A stretch of 64,000 bases of DNA from Ceratotherium simum simum (Eukaryota; Chordata; Mammalia; Perissodactyla; Rhinocerotidae): assembly GCF_000283155.1 (NCBI RefSeq), contig NW_004454181.1, positions 25,640,652 to 25,704,651 of the forward strand, written 5' to 3'. Both the position numbers and the translations under genes were made by a program. Shown here one piece after another: positions 45,246-57,109 of the stretch. The stretch's first letter is position 1. Each line of letters begins with the position of its first letter. The notes beneath the pieces were generated by a model. The model did no database searches, had not been told where the DNA came from, and was given only the letters and a program-made list of their open reading frames with translations.

Positions 45246-48200
45246 TCCAGGTTCAGTTCTATTCATTGCAAGTAGAACATGGTTCATGGGGCTGAGTCTT
45301 TATCTGGGAGCTAGACAGATCCGTCCACAGGAAGATAAACAGTTGCCGCTGGGGTTTGAGATGCTGATGGACCCAGAGATTTGCAGACTCAGAGACTTCC
45401 CAGGGCAAGTCAGGTGCCAGAATGAGAGTTGCCGCTTTCCCTCTCCTGTCTGCTCTTCTGTTTGACTTTAAACATAACCTTGTGTCTGCTTTGCCCGACG
45501 GCCGACGACGTTCCCCCAAGAGTGGTCGGTGGACCCCCTACAGGAGAAAAGGCGCACTCCGAATCCCTCCGCAGCCCTGCTAACTCAGACGGCCTGAGGG
45601 TGGGGCTGTGATTTTTATCACACTGACACTTGAGAATCATTTCTCTAGCCTAAAAACGTCCTGAAGATTGCAGTCTTTTCCTAACTTCCCCACCCCCTCT
45701 CCCCGGGGCCTTGGAGAGGGCCACACATGGGACATCAACTTTGAAAGGAGACACGGTAGAAAGCAGGGTCCTAAAGAAAGAGATTACCTTCTTCAGCGGA
45801 TTCCCAACACCAGTCACACCAAAATCGCCCTGGGGAACTTGTTAAACATCTATTCCTGAGCCCCACCCCTAAAGATTTTGATTCAGGAGCTCTAGGGTGG
45901 GGCTGGGAATAAGTATTTTTAACCCCCACCCCCACCCCCTTAGGGGATTCCCCAAGGTGAGAGCCGCTGATTCAAGTCAATGGCCAGCGTTGTCCGTGAG
46001 AACACTGTGGGCCCAGCACTCTGTTGAGTTCCGTGTCTGCGTGGCTGGGTGGAGCACAGGGTCACCATGGGTAAGAGGAATCAGCGTGGACAGAGCCCAG
46101 GGGCCTTGAATGTGGATCTCCAGGGCTTGGCCTGGAGCCCGCCAGCAGAGGCTCGTTTGCATCTCGTTAGTATGCACCTTGATGCTCCCAAATCGTCCCT
46201 AACCCCTCTTCCGTCTCTGGCCCAGCAGTCAGGTTCAACCAGCTCAGCTGCAGGACCGGTGCCTCAGACAGTGGTACTGCCTGTCTCGCCCCGCTGCTGG
46301 AACCCCGCTTCCCGCTTGCCCAGGCCTGCCTGCCCGCAGGCTCTGTCCTGAGCTGTTCTGCTCAGAGAGGGTTGGACTTGGACGGACAGACAGCACAGCT
46401 GGGCAGCACTGGAGGGAGTGGGATTGAGAGGGAGAACTGGAGACTGAGCCTGGGCTGAGAATCTGTGTTTGCTGGCTGGAGGGTACCCGTGATTACATAC
46501 TCCCTGGTGTGGGGGAGGGATCATATGACCCTCCCCAGCCAAGTGTTCCTTCCAACCGCTGGCATGCGGAGGCAGGCCAAGGTAACTGTTAGACACACAG
46601 GTAACCTGAGTTCTAATCCTGGCTTGCCCACATACTAGCTGTGTGAACTCGGAGGTTAGGTCACCTCTCTGAGTGTCATTTATCCCATCTGCAAAATGAG
46701 GATAATTATAGGGTTGCTGTAAGCTCATTTGAAAACCACAGTGCATGCCAAGTGCTCACCACAGGGCCTGGCACACGCTAAATGTTCAATAAACGCTAGC
46801 TGTGACCAGCGCTTGTGCCCCTGTAAGCCCTTCATACTCCCCAAACCTCACCATCGTCAGGGCCTCATCTGACAGCAGCTCAGTGGAGGGTTAGCTCAGT
46901 AAGGCAGGAGAGCGGGGACTAGACCCAATTCCCAGATGGGCAAGTGGAGGCCCATGGAATGAGAGGGTTTGCTCAGGGTCCCCACTGGGCCCCCGCTTGG
47001 CCCTCTGATGTGGTACCGAGGCCCCTTGGCACCAAAGGAGTAGGGGCTTTGGTCCCTGAATCACCTTCATCCCAGCGGCCGCCGCGTGAGGGCTCCCGTG
47101 TGAGGCGTTGTGCCGACTGGTTCATGCCCTTCATCTTAATCCATCCTCACAATGGCTGGATGGTTGCCTCCCCCGGTTTATACATAGAGAGACTGAGGCT
47201 CCGTCAGCTTCCATGATTTGCTCAAGGCCATACAGTCGGCAACGGGCCGAGGCAGGGCTCTAATGGAGGCCGCCTTTATCCAGAGCCTGAGCAAGTGACC
47301 GCCATGTTACGTGGCCCTGACCGCAGCCTCCCCAGCCCCCAGGTGCCTGAGTTAGAGCCAGACCCGTGGCCAATGGTCTCAGGCACAAGGAACAAGGAGA
47401 GGCTTCGATCCCAGCAGCTTCTCAGAGAGGAACACGGTTCCCATCACTGGTGGCCACAGGGCCAGCTAGCTCCCGGAAGACAGTTTGCTGGTCCCGGATA
47501 GAGAGGGGAACCACGCGGAATGGCTTCATTTTACAAATCACATAAGGTGGGGCCCGGAGAGGCCACCCCCACGTATCAGTGGCAGAAGAAAGGGGATCAG
47601 GAAACCCATGTTGTTGCGGGGTGTCCACCATGTTCTGTACCTTTTGTCTTCACTGCCCGCCTGACACCCACTCTGCCCCCTCAAACTCTGACTGAGATCA
47701 CGACTGGGACCTCTCTGCACCCGCAAGGGGAACAGGGGGACAGGAATAGAAATTTTTCTTATTATTTTAATGCGGCTCAAGCTGCCGCTTGATTTTACTA
47801 TAAATCATTGCAAGGAGAGAAGGAATGTCACAAAGACCCACAGGGGAGTGTGTGTGCGTGTGTGTGCAGAAGGGTGCTCTTGCAAGGGGACCAGTGCACA
47901 TCAGAGAAAAGTCCCCTCATTCCACACAGGTTTTTTGAACACCTATTATAATAGTAATAACATTACTATAATTATTACAATAGTAATAGTAATAACTCAA
48001 ACAGCAGTGGTGATGGCATTAACTACTTTCTGTGTGCTTGGCATATGCTAAATGCTTTCCATGCATAAGCTCATTAAATCTTGCAGTGAGGTAAGCATTG
48101 CTAGCCCCATTTCACAAATGGTAATACTGAGGCTCAGAGAGGGGAAGCCAGGCCCTTAGATGCAAGCAGAGGCAGGATTGAGAGCAGGTTTGACCCAAGG

Positions 48201-48629
48201 CCTGGCTCCTTCCCCCTGCACTCTCCTCCTGACAAATGACCAGGAGGACTGCGGCTTTGCGGGTTCCCGAGGTGCCCCCAGGTAGGGAGAGGAGCTGGGG
48301 TGGGGGGAGCAACTTGGCCAGTGCAAAACGCTGAGGACAGGGAGACTGGGCTCTTGTTCGGCTGTGCCACCACCGTGCTATGTAACTTAGTGCACAGCAC
48401 TATGTGACTTCGCTTCTCTGTGTGTAGTTTTCCTGTCTTGACGAAATGGAGATCAGACTCCTAGCAGTTTTCAAACTGTGCCCTAAGGAGGCTTGGGAAT
48501 TTCAGAGAGATGCCTCAGAAGGCGAAGGCAGCAATGAATGGAGGGCAGGGCTCTGGGCCCCCCAGTCACATCTACCGCAGCAGCTCCGTTTAATCCATTT
48601 CACAAAACAGTAACAATAGTTTCAAAATG
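45246..48629. other. Non-coding: MER5-type, MIR and low-complexity remnants
   Basis: A MER5-type piece lies at about 45770-45975, a MIR in + orientation at about 46580-46800 and a MIR-like piece in - orientation at about 47100-47260. An ATT/AAT-rich tract lies at 47944-48000 and a MIR in - orientation at about 48000-48200. 45260-45760, 45980-46570 and 47270-47930 contain no recognised gene. A compact AT/GC-mixed block at 47755-47815 looks unlike the repeats. Confidence 0.5.
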
Positions 48630-48830
48630 ACAAAAGCTAGCATTTATTTAGTGATTGTTAGGTGCCACGCACTGTGTTAAATACTTAATGTGAACCATCT
48701 AGATGAACCTTCAGAACAACTATCTGAGGTGGGCTCAGTTAGTATCTCTCTTTTAAAGATGAGGAAGAACCGAGGCTCAGAGGTTGAGTTAGTTATCCAA
48801 GGTCGCCCAAGTTGGAACTTGATGCCTATA
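48630..48830 (-). mobile_element. MIR SINE
   Basis: AGCATTTATTTAGTGATTGT, CACGCACTGTGTTAAATACT and GAACCGAGGCTCAGAGGTTG match reverse-complement MIR. Confidence 0.85.
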
Positions 48831-50089
48831 TGTCTGAAAACTCACCCTCCTGCAAATGATTTCATTGGATCAAAGAGTTGCAATCAGCTCAGAATAGTAA
48901 GCAGCCCGCTAGGCGAGGCCATGCCACAGGGGCGCTCCGGCCTCCGAGGCTGGTTCTACTCTCTGATAGAAGCTCTCCTGCCCTCTGGGGGAGTCTATGT
49001 CGTGACTTCAGGACACAACCTTCCCCCCCACCAGAGACACCCCCAAATCCAGACCTTCAGGACAGCCTTTCTCCCCTCTCCCCACGCCTCCTCCCATCCA
49101 GGGGCCTCCTAGTCCCTTCCTGGCCAGAGGCTGCCCCCGCCAGGAGGAGAGAATCACTGGCTTCACACAGGGCTGAGTGCGCCTTGTGCCCTGGTCGGGC
49201 CTAGAGAAGGAGCTGTTCCCCCTGTGTCATCCCCAGATCTTCTAACTGATAAATGGCGGTCCATGCCCTGCTGGGCTAGAGCTGGTTTTGATCTTACAGA
49301 CCCCTCTGGCCAGAGAGTCCCGGAAAAGGTGGGGCAGGATTCCCCGCTGCCCCCAAGCCCTCTGGTCCCGGGGTGCCCTGTGGTTTAGGGAGTTTTCAGC
49401 TCCAAATGCAATGCTCATGGATCCATACAGACAATCCCAAGAGGAAGAGACCTCTTACTCTCTGGGCCTCAGTGAGTGTCGGGTCTGTGAACTCAAATGC
49501 CTACAGCCAGGGCCGAGCACTCACCGGTGACGCAGGCCCAGTATGTGGACGTGAAGCCATCCTGGACACTTGTTTCTTCACAGCTGGGACAGAGATATGG
49601 GTACAGAACGTGTGTCTCTTCGATGAGAAAACTGACCTCGGTGACGAACGGCAGCTGAAGCAACCTCAGTGTCTGCGACGCCCTGGGGAGGGGTGACCCC
49701 GTGGAGAGCGCGGCCCTGTCTAAAGGGCGCAGCCACTGCTCAGCTCCAGCCGATTGTGCCATGGGGGAACATGGACACTGTGTCCTCCAGTTCATTAAAG
49801 AGAGGCCAGAATCTAGATTTTTGGTGAAGCTTCCCAATGTTTATATGTTAACAACTAATTAAGGTGGAAACCATCAAACAACAAACCAACAGATTATGGA
49901 CCCAACAAACCTACCTGCAGCCTGACAGCCCCTGTACCACCAGTTGGCCACGTGGGATGGTCTTGAAGCGTTCTAAGATTTTATGTCCAACCCACGTCCC
50001 TCTCTCCTGCTCCCTGTGTAACCATCATGTCAATCCAGCAATGGTGTCCCACCTCACTGCCGGTCTTTCCTGTGGTCTGAACAGCCCTG
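48831..50089. other. Non-coding spacer
   Basis: No gene is recognised. Weak MIR-like words lie around 49590-49650. Open frames lack family signal. Confidence 0.45.
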
Positions 50090-50369
50090 GGCCACCTTCC
50101 TGACCTTGCCGGAACCCTCTCTCCTCCCTCCCTCTAGTCCAACTGCATGACTTCCTTTCTCTTGCCTCAGGGCCTTTGAACTGCCTAGTTCTTCTGCCTG
50201 GGATTCTTTCTCAACATGGCTTTTGGCCCTCCCCCTGCTCAAATGTCACTTTGTCATGTAGGATTCCCCTAACCACTCTTTCAAAAGCAGCATCCCCCCA
50301 CCCATCACTCTTTAACCCTGCTTTGCATGATTTTTCTTCATATCACTTTTCATCACCTGATATAGTGTA

Positions 50370-50403
<34 letters not shown>

Positions 50404-50545
50404 ATCGTCTCTCTATCTCTGCCACTAGAATACAATCCCCACAAGACCAGGGACCTCATCTGTCTTGTTCTAGAATGCCCTCACAAGGTAGGCTCTCAAT
50501 AAATTAGTATTGAATGAATGAACGAATGAATGAATGAATGACTTT
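50090..50545 (+). mobile_element. L2 LINE 3' end with (GAAT)n tail
   Basis: CTCAGGGCCTTTGAACTGCC, CTCAAATGTCACTTTGTCAT, CCACAAGACCAGGGACCTCA and CTCAATAAATTAGTATTG are followed by GAATGAATGAAC units, the complete L2 3' end. Confidence 0.9.
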
Positions 50546-50984
50546 GGCAGAGGAGGTTCAATAACAAAAGCACTTTCTCATCATGCCCCACTTTGTCACT
50601 TTTCTTCCTCAAAGCCCATGTGCCTGGAAGCCCTTTGTTTCCTTCAAATATCCATCTCCCCAGGGTTATATTATGCCTTTCGAGGGCCCAGGCATTTTAG
50701 CCTTTGAGGGCCTCTTCCTCCATGAAAAAAATATTAGAAATTATATCTAATGACAATATTGATATAAAGATGAATATATTGTTATATATGAAAACATTTT
50801 CTTCAACCTAAAAGTTTGTTTTCTTTCTTCTGAATTTAAGAGAAATTAGAAACTTTCAGTCAAAACATTGCCCCTAAAAGTACCGTGGGCCCTGGGTGTG
50901 CCCACAAAGCCGAGCGGATAGGTGGACCCTGCATCCTCCTCTGAGTCCCACACGCCCTTGGTTCCTGTGCCATGCTCTCCAGAG
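50546..50984. other. Non-coding spacer, AT-rich in the middle
   Basis: No gene is recognised. An AT-rich unassigned stretch lies at about 50730-50880. Confidence 0.45.
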
Positions 50985-51432
50985 CAGAACTGTCCAATAT
51001 GGAGCCACTAGTTACATGTGGTTATTTACGTTTTTTTTAACTGAATGAGGCAATGCAGTTTAATTTTTTTTTTTTTTTTGCTGGGAAAGATTCGCCCTGA
51101 GCTAACATCTGTTGCCAATCTTCCTCTTTGTTTTATGTGAGCCACTGCCACAGCATGGCCACTGACAGACGAGTGGTGTGCTTCTGTACCCAGGAACCGA
51201 ACCTGGGTGGCCGAAGCAGAGCACGTGGAACTTTAACCACTAGGCCATCGGGCTGGCCCACTATTTATATTTAAATTAATCAAGATTAAAGAAGATTACA
51301 AAACCACTTCCTCAGTTGTACCAGCCACATTTCAAATGCTTGAAAGCCACACGTGGCTGGTGGCTCCCACTCTGAACGGCTCGGACATAGAAGATTTCCA
51401 TCATTGTAGAAAGTTCTGTTGGAGAGGGCTGC
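50985..51432. mobile_element. hAT-type DNA transposon, split by an ERE
   Basis: The left part (AACTGTCCAATATGGAGCCA, CTAGTTACATGTGGTTATTT) and the right part (CCAGCCACATTTCAAATGCT, GAAAGCCACACGTGGCTGG) are the two ends of the family seen at 18665-19175. The ERE interrupts its AT-rich core. Confidence 0.7.
51063..51259 (-). mobile_element. ERE SINE, B-type tail, diverged
   Basis: Poly-T, GCCCTGAGCTAACATCTGTT, CCGAACCTGGGTGGCCG and GCCATCGGGCTGGCCC are present. Several substitutions in the tRNA-like part suggest an older copy. No clear target duplication was seen. Confidence 0.85.
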
Positions 51433-53316
51433 TCTAGAGAATCAGCTCCAGCTACTCCAGCCCTCTCTGAGTCTCTCTTCTTAGGATGTGGGTTCCTGTT
51501 CTGGGCCAGAACTTGAAACCACCACCCACTGGGTGGGTGAACCTGGGCAGAGCCTTCAAATTATTTGTCATGCATTGATTCATTCAGCCTTCTCAACAAC
51601 TCCATGAGATAGGCGCTATTATCATTTCCCTTTTTCTGGGAACAGAGAGGTTACATAACAGCCCAAGGTCACAAAGGTGGTGAGTGGTGGAGCTGGGGCC
51701 TGAAAGCAGGTCTGTCTGACTCCAGAGCCCGCTTTCTCACTATTAATTCTATCCCCACTACACCCCCTACCCAAAGACCAAGTGAGATAATGCATGCAGA
51801 CACTTTTTGAAAATGTATAGATTGGCATACAGATATAAGACAGTATAATTGTTGTCATCAATAATAATAATCCAAATACTGATAAAGGGACCCTAAGGCC
51901 CAGCTCCCTTTTACCCATGTGCTAGGCGAAGACCTCCTCTTCAGTGATTTCTCTTCCCTCTGACTCCAGGTTTGGGCAGGCCTGGCTTCCACAGACAGCT
52001 CTCTTGACAGCCTCTCCATCCACGGTGGTTTGGGCTGCCATGCACTGAGCCATTCTTGGTCCTAACAAGGTGTTACTCTGTGTCCTTCCGGCCTGTGCTC
52101 TCACCTATCCCATCACCTGTTTTCCCTGCAGCCCTGGGAAGTAGGTAGGAGTAGCTATTATTATCTCCATTTTACAGACAGGTAAATTGAGGCTCAGAAG
52201 AGGTTCTGTGGCCTTCCCAAGGTCACACGACCCATCAAGGGCTCAAGCCACTGACACTTTTCCTGCTCGTATCCAGTTCTTTGACTTGCTTTTGTTACAT
52301 GAGAACCCAGCAGTGGCCGCCTACAGAGTAGCAAATGACTCGAGTGTTCATGCAAGTTTCTTAGAAGTACATCAAGCCTGCCTACTCACAGTGAATTCCA
52401 GGTGGCTTAAACCAGTAGAGCTGGAGTCAAGTCCAGCTCACATGAGAGTGGGAGTCTAGAATGGGAAAAAAATCCCCCTTTTCATCTGATGTCGGGTTGT
52501 TCTTCCCAGCATGTAGTTTCTGTTCTGGTCCTGCTTCCTCTCAGAAACCTTCAATGGCTCCCTACTACTAAAGGGAAAAATTATTTCAGTAGCCAAAGAC
52601 TTCCTGATAACAGGTACCTGGAATGTCAACGTTCTTTCACTTATGGTTTCAATTCTGGTTCAAAGGCACTATCCCTCCTAATTCCCCCTCCCTGGCCCAC
52701 TCCCACCTCCCAGCTTTTGTCACAAACAGGATATATTTAGGATTCTTTCTTGAGAGCCACAAGAGCCAGCCCTAACACTGGATGCCCGAGGCAGAGGCAG
52801 TGGAGGGGAGGGGGGATAATACTGAGGAAAATAAACACCGAGGGCACCCAAATCCACGGTAATGTCACATTTAGATTTTGGAGAGAGGATGGACATTCTC
52901 CAATCCACTGTCTCTTAGACTCAACCAGTGGCCCTTTCTTTCATGAAAGACTTTCCAAACTTTTAAAAATATCTTATATCTCGTTGCTTCTCCCCAGATC
53001 CTAGGAAATCCAGAGCACCCACCAGGTTCAGGAAATCTGGCTCTCTGTTTCCAGTTCAGCCACCAACTTCCTGGGTGGCCTTGGGTGTGCCATGCAAATC
53101 TCAGTTTCCCTTATCTGAGAAATGGGAGTAAAAGGGCAGATATATTTCCTAGGAGTATTATGTGGGCTGTTAATTAATGTCTGCGTCACACCTAAGAACA
53201 GGGGCAGTGTCGGGCCATGAGGGAGAATGTCATCGCTGATCTGTGCCTGGGGACTTCTGGGAGTGATGGGGAGGAATTTCATCTTCAGAAACAAAACCTG
53301 ACATTTTGGACACATC
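51433..53316. other. Non-coding: MIR remnants
   Basis: MIRs in - orientation lie at about 51540-51740 and 52130-52250, and a MIR in + orientation at about 53040-53130. 52260-53030 has no recognised element or gene. Confidence 0.5.
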
Positions 53317-53332
53317 TGGTGGGAGCATTGTT

Positions 53333-53548
53333 TTTTTTTTTTTATAATTTTATTTATTTATTTACTTTTTCCCCCAAAGCCCCAGTAGATAGTTGTATGT
53401 CATAGCTGCACATCCTTCTAGTTGCTGTATGTGGGACACGGCCCCAGCATGGCCGGAGAATTGGTGCGTCGGTGTGCACCCGGGATCCCAACCCGGGCCG
53501 CCAGCAGCGGAGCACGTGCACTTAACCGCCAAGCCACGGGGCCGGCCA
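53333..53548 (-). mobile_element. ERE SINE, full length, A-type tail, 16-bp target duplication
   Basis: TGGTGGGAGCATTGTT (53317-53332) recurs as TGGTGGGAGTATTGTT (53549-53564). Between them lie poly-T, CCCCAGTAGATAGTTGTATG, GGGATCCCAACCCGGG and CCACGGGGCCGGCC. Confidence 0.94.
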
Positions 53549-53564
53549 TGGTGGGAGTATTGTT

Positions 53565-55439
53565 AATGGAAGTTTGATTTGGCTTTGAATTCCTTTGAGT
53601 ACATCTGGTTGCCCACGGAAGGGACAGAAGTGGTCACAGAGTCATAGGCTCCTAGAACTATAACGCCTGAGTCATGCACAGGGACCACTACAAACGAAGA
53701 TCATAGAGCATAAGAATCATAGCACATCCAACCACAGGTCTTAGAACCCTTTATGACAAGACACAGAACGTCAGACCAGCAGAGCCCCAGCCTGTCAAGT
53801 CAGGAGGGGCTCCCAGAGGTCATCTCGTTTACTTTTTCAAACCCGTGCTTCCCAGGGGGAAAGGAACAAGCCTGTGCGGAGGGACCTAGGCCTCTGCCCC
53901 TGCTACTAATAGTGCAGCTCTGCTCCTATCTGTTTATAGATTGCGTTTCCAGGTACAATTTCATCAGGAAAAAAAGATTCTGCCCCTGAAGGCAATAGAG
54001 GGGTTTGAAATCACGGATCCATTCCAGCCCCTCCCCCAAGCATGCAAACATCCTCTACAGATGAGGAAAGAGGTCTGCGGGGCAGAGGTGACTGACTTGA
54101 CCGAGGCCACAGGGAATGAGTGACTTTAGAGCCTGATCTCCCAAGAGCCAGGTCACTCACCACACTGACCATTGAACAAGCGTCGGCGAGTGTGTGGTCC
54201 TGGTCCACAGCCAGAGGAAATCCCTTCGTTGCCTTTGAGGCTCGTGTGGGGTCTAATGGAGACCAGGGCCCTGCGCAGCCAAAGAATTGTACCTGCATGA
54301 GTTGGAAGGGACTTCAGAGCTCTTCTCTTCTCCCCCAAGCGCAAATATCCCCTGGGAGCAGCTCATCCTTCACAGGTGGCCACCCGGACCCTGCTTGGAT
54401 TCCCACAGGGACGGGGAGCTCTCCATATTCTGAGACGACGCACGCAGAACTGCATTTGAGATCACTAACCAAGAACATGAGGAAAGATCTAGAGCACCAC
54501 TCCTCCTAGTTGGGCTGAGACTTTTATCAGTGACTTGGATAAACACGTGGATTTTCTGAATGTTAGGATGAAGAATCTGAGAAGGTGGACCAGTGAGCTG
54601 AAACACGGGGTGAGATGAATCGTGGTCTCATTCAAGTCCTGCAGCGTTTAGCTGCAGAAAATCAGCCTGCACGAGAGCAGATTGGGCATGAAGTGATCAC
54701 CCATCTGAGCGTTTTCTTTACCCACAAACTCAACAGGCAATAGTATGAGCCAGCTGCTAAAAAGTAATAGTACTTGGTAACATTTGTTGAAAACTGTGTC
54801 ACGTACTATGTTCAGTATTTATGTACATTAACGAATTTCATGCTCAAAATGGAATATGAAGTAGGGAAACTGAGGATCAGAGAAGGTAAGCCACTTGCCC
54901 GGGGTCACACAGCCAGAATTTGTGTGTTGTGAACCACCCTCTACTGCCTTCCCCATCCATGAAATGGGTTGGGAGTTATAAGGAGGCAGAGTCCGATCCA
55001 CACATATATCCTAAAAGGGTCCATTCATGAACCCACACACCTGAGCTTGCTCACACCTGTGCACACACAAGCCCCAGGCTACCAGTTTATTTACTCACAT
55101 CATATTCATTCTGTCAAGCAGGCACACACAATTAATGTACCCACACAATTACTCAAAGACTGCCTCCTCAGGATGTGTGTGCTCCCTTGTGCGTGCGCAC
55201 GTTCACCCACGTGCACGTGTCTCTCTGAGTCTGGGGAGCCAAGGGCATGAGGCCCCACCCCAGACAAGCGTCTGCTCGCAGCTTCCCAGAAGAGCCAGTG
55301 GCTGGGGCTGCAAGCTTGGACTCGACCAGAGACCAGCAGCTTCCTGATCAGCCGGGGCCCAGGCTGGACCTTCTCCAGAGGGCTTGGTGGACCCCACCCT
55401 CACCCCAACCTTGGGCTTTGATTCCGCCTTGGCTTTGAA
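53565..55439. other. Non-coding: MIR and unassigned old repeats
   Basis: MIR-like pieces in - orientation lie at about 54040-54120 and 54770-54930. 54520-54690 reads like a very old LINE-type remnant but is not assigned. A short CACA/CACG-rich stretch lies at about 55020-55220. No gene is recognised. Confidence 0.45.
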
Positions 55440-55650
55440 AACTAATAGTAACTAATATTTACTGAATGTTTTTCTAGGGACCAGGCACATGAATGATCTT
55501 ATTTAGTCCTAATAAAACCCCAGGAAGGCAGTACTCTTAACAGGCCCATCTTACAGATGAGGAAACTGAGGGTCGGAGAGGTTGACTTACCCGAGGTTAT
55601 ATGGTCAGCAAGTGAGGGAGCTGGGACTTGAACTCAAACAGTCGATTTGT
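55440..55650 (-). mobile_element. MIR SINE, near full length
   Basis: CTAATATTTACTGAATGTTT, GGGACCAGGCACATGAATGA, TACAGATGAGGAAACTGAGG and GAGCTGGGACTTGAACTCAA follow reverse-complement MIR. Confidence 0.88.
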
Positions 55651-55784
55651 AAGTGACCACATTCTCTTTCTGGCAGCGTGGTCGGGAGGAAAGAACCTGG
55701 CTCTAGTTCTCAGACTATGACTTTGGGGAGGGCTCTTTCTTTTTTGGGGACTTTATTTTCCAGCTTCAAAAAGGAAGGGATGAT

Positions 55785-56025
55785 TGGGGCCAGCCTGGTG
55801 GTGTAGTTGTTAAGTTCACGCTCCACTTCGGTGGCCTGGGTTTCGCAGGTTCGGATCCTGAGCACGGACCTACGCACTGCTTATCAAGCCATGCTGTGGC
55901 GGCGTCCCACATATAAAGTAGAGGAAGACGGACATGGATGTTAGCCCAGGGCCAATCTTTCTCAGCAAAAAGAGGAGGATTGGTGGCAGATGTTAGCTCA
56001 GGGCTAATCTTCCTCACCAAAAAAA
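55785..56025 (+). mobile_element. ERE SINE, B-type doubled tail
   Basis: GGGGCCAGCCTGGTGGTGTA, CAGGTTCGGATCCTGAG (B box) and two GATGTTAGC(C/T)CAGGG modules end in poly-A. The short target repeat AAAAAGGAAGGG occurs at 55768-55779 and after the poly-A at about 56025. Confidence 0.92.
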
Positions 56026-56104
56026 AAAAGGAAGGGGTGGTCACTAAAGACTCTTTCTGCTTTCGTTCTGTCATTGCCTTTCCTAAATCCAGATCCTTCC
56101 ATTT

Positions 56105-56655
56105 TTCAAGTAGCATTTATTAAGTGTGGTTGTGTGCCTGATCTAGGCACTGGGAATTCATGCATGAATAAGATGCACGAAGCTCCTGTCTTCCTGGAGC
56201 CCAGTGTCTAGTGCAGGAGACAGTCATTAAACAAATAAACAAGAACATATTGGGTGGTGATAATGGAGAAATGGGATAACATGATAAAGAAGGGTTTTAG
56301 GAAGGAGGCTACATCAAACTGGGGGTTAGGAGGTGACATTTGAGCTGAGAACTGGATCACAAGAAGGAGCCAGCCATGTAAGAATCTTATGTAGAGGGAA
56401 ACAGCAAGCGTAAAGGCCCTGAGGTAGATCCCACTTCGGTATGTTTGCAGAGGAGAAACGAGCCCCTGTGGCTGCAGCTTGGTGAGGAATGGGGAGAGTG
56501 CTGGGAGTTATCACTGGAGAAGCAGGCAGGGCCCAGACGGTGTGGGGCCTTCCAGGCCATGGTAAGGAGCTTAGATTTTAATCTAAATGCTATGGGAAGC
56601 CACTGGAAAATTTTAAGCAGGGAAGTGATATGAATTGATTTATATTTTCACAAGA
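56105..56655 (-). mobile_element. L2 LINE 3' region
   Basis: CAGTCATTAAACAAATAAAC, TTAGGAGGTGACATTTGAGC, GCAAGCGTAAAGGCCCTGAG, GGCCTTCCAGGCCATGGTAA and GGGAAGCCACTGGAAAATTT match reverse-complement L2 over 550 bp. Confidence 0.88.
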
Positions 56656-56899
56656 TGTTTCAAAATGGTGGTCCTAGGTGCTGTGGGCCAAAAGGGTGGC
56701 CCAGGGAGCCCAACGTGCCTCTGTACCCTGTGAGCCTGTTGACTTGTCCAGGTGTGGTACCAGGAAACAAATGTCAGACAGGCCCTTCCCTCAGCCCCCC
56801 ACTCACCAGGTCTGTGGGTCCAACACAGCCATGGGCACCAAATCCCCACCCAAGGATGCATTCTCTCTGCATCTTATCCCCCTCCAGAGAGACCCCACC

Positions 56900-57107
56900 C
56901 CTGCTCCCTTCCCTACAGCTCCTCTTAATAACTCTCGCTCTGCAAGGCGTCTGTGCAGCTGCTGAGCGGTGTGTCTTGTTGGGACCTGCCCCCCGCGGTG
57001 CTGACCTCTTGAAGAGGAAGCTTTCCGCAGAGCAGGGCAGGCAGAGCTGGGAGGCTGCATGCGTCCTGGGCTCGCTGGGCCGCTGCATGAGTGGACCTGG
57101 GACTGGG
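56900..57107 (+). other. Possible FAT2 5' untranslated exon or promoter region (weak)
   Basis: The FAT2 acceptor at 59098 needs an upstream donor. A good candidate is TGGG|GTAAGG with GT at 57108-57109. It ends a GC-rich, apparently repeat-free block containing CAGCTG and AAGCTTTCC, and an AP-1-type TGACTCA lies at 57180-57186. The transcription start is not identifiable and other donors cannot be excluded. Confidence 0.2.
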
Positions 57108-57109
57108 GT

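Noticed and set aside
47070..47110. CpG island suggested by GCGGCCGCCGCG
   Set aside because: The CpG-dense run is under 50 bases and lies at the edge of MIR-like sequence, too small to be called an island.
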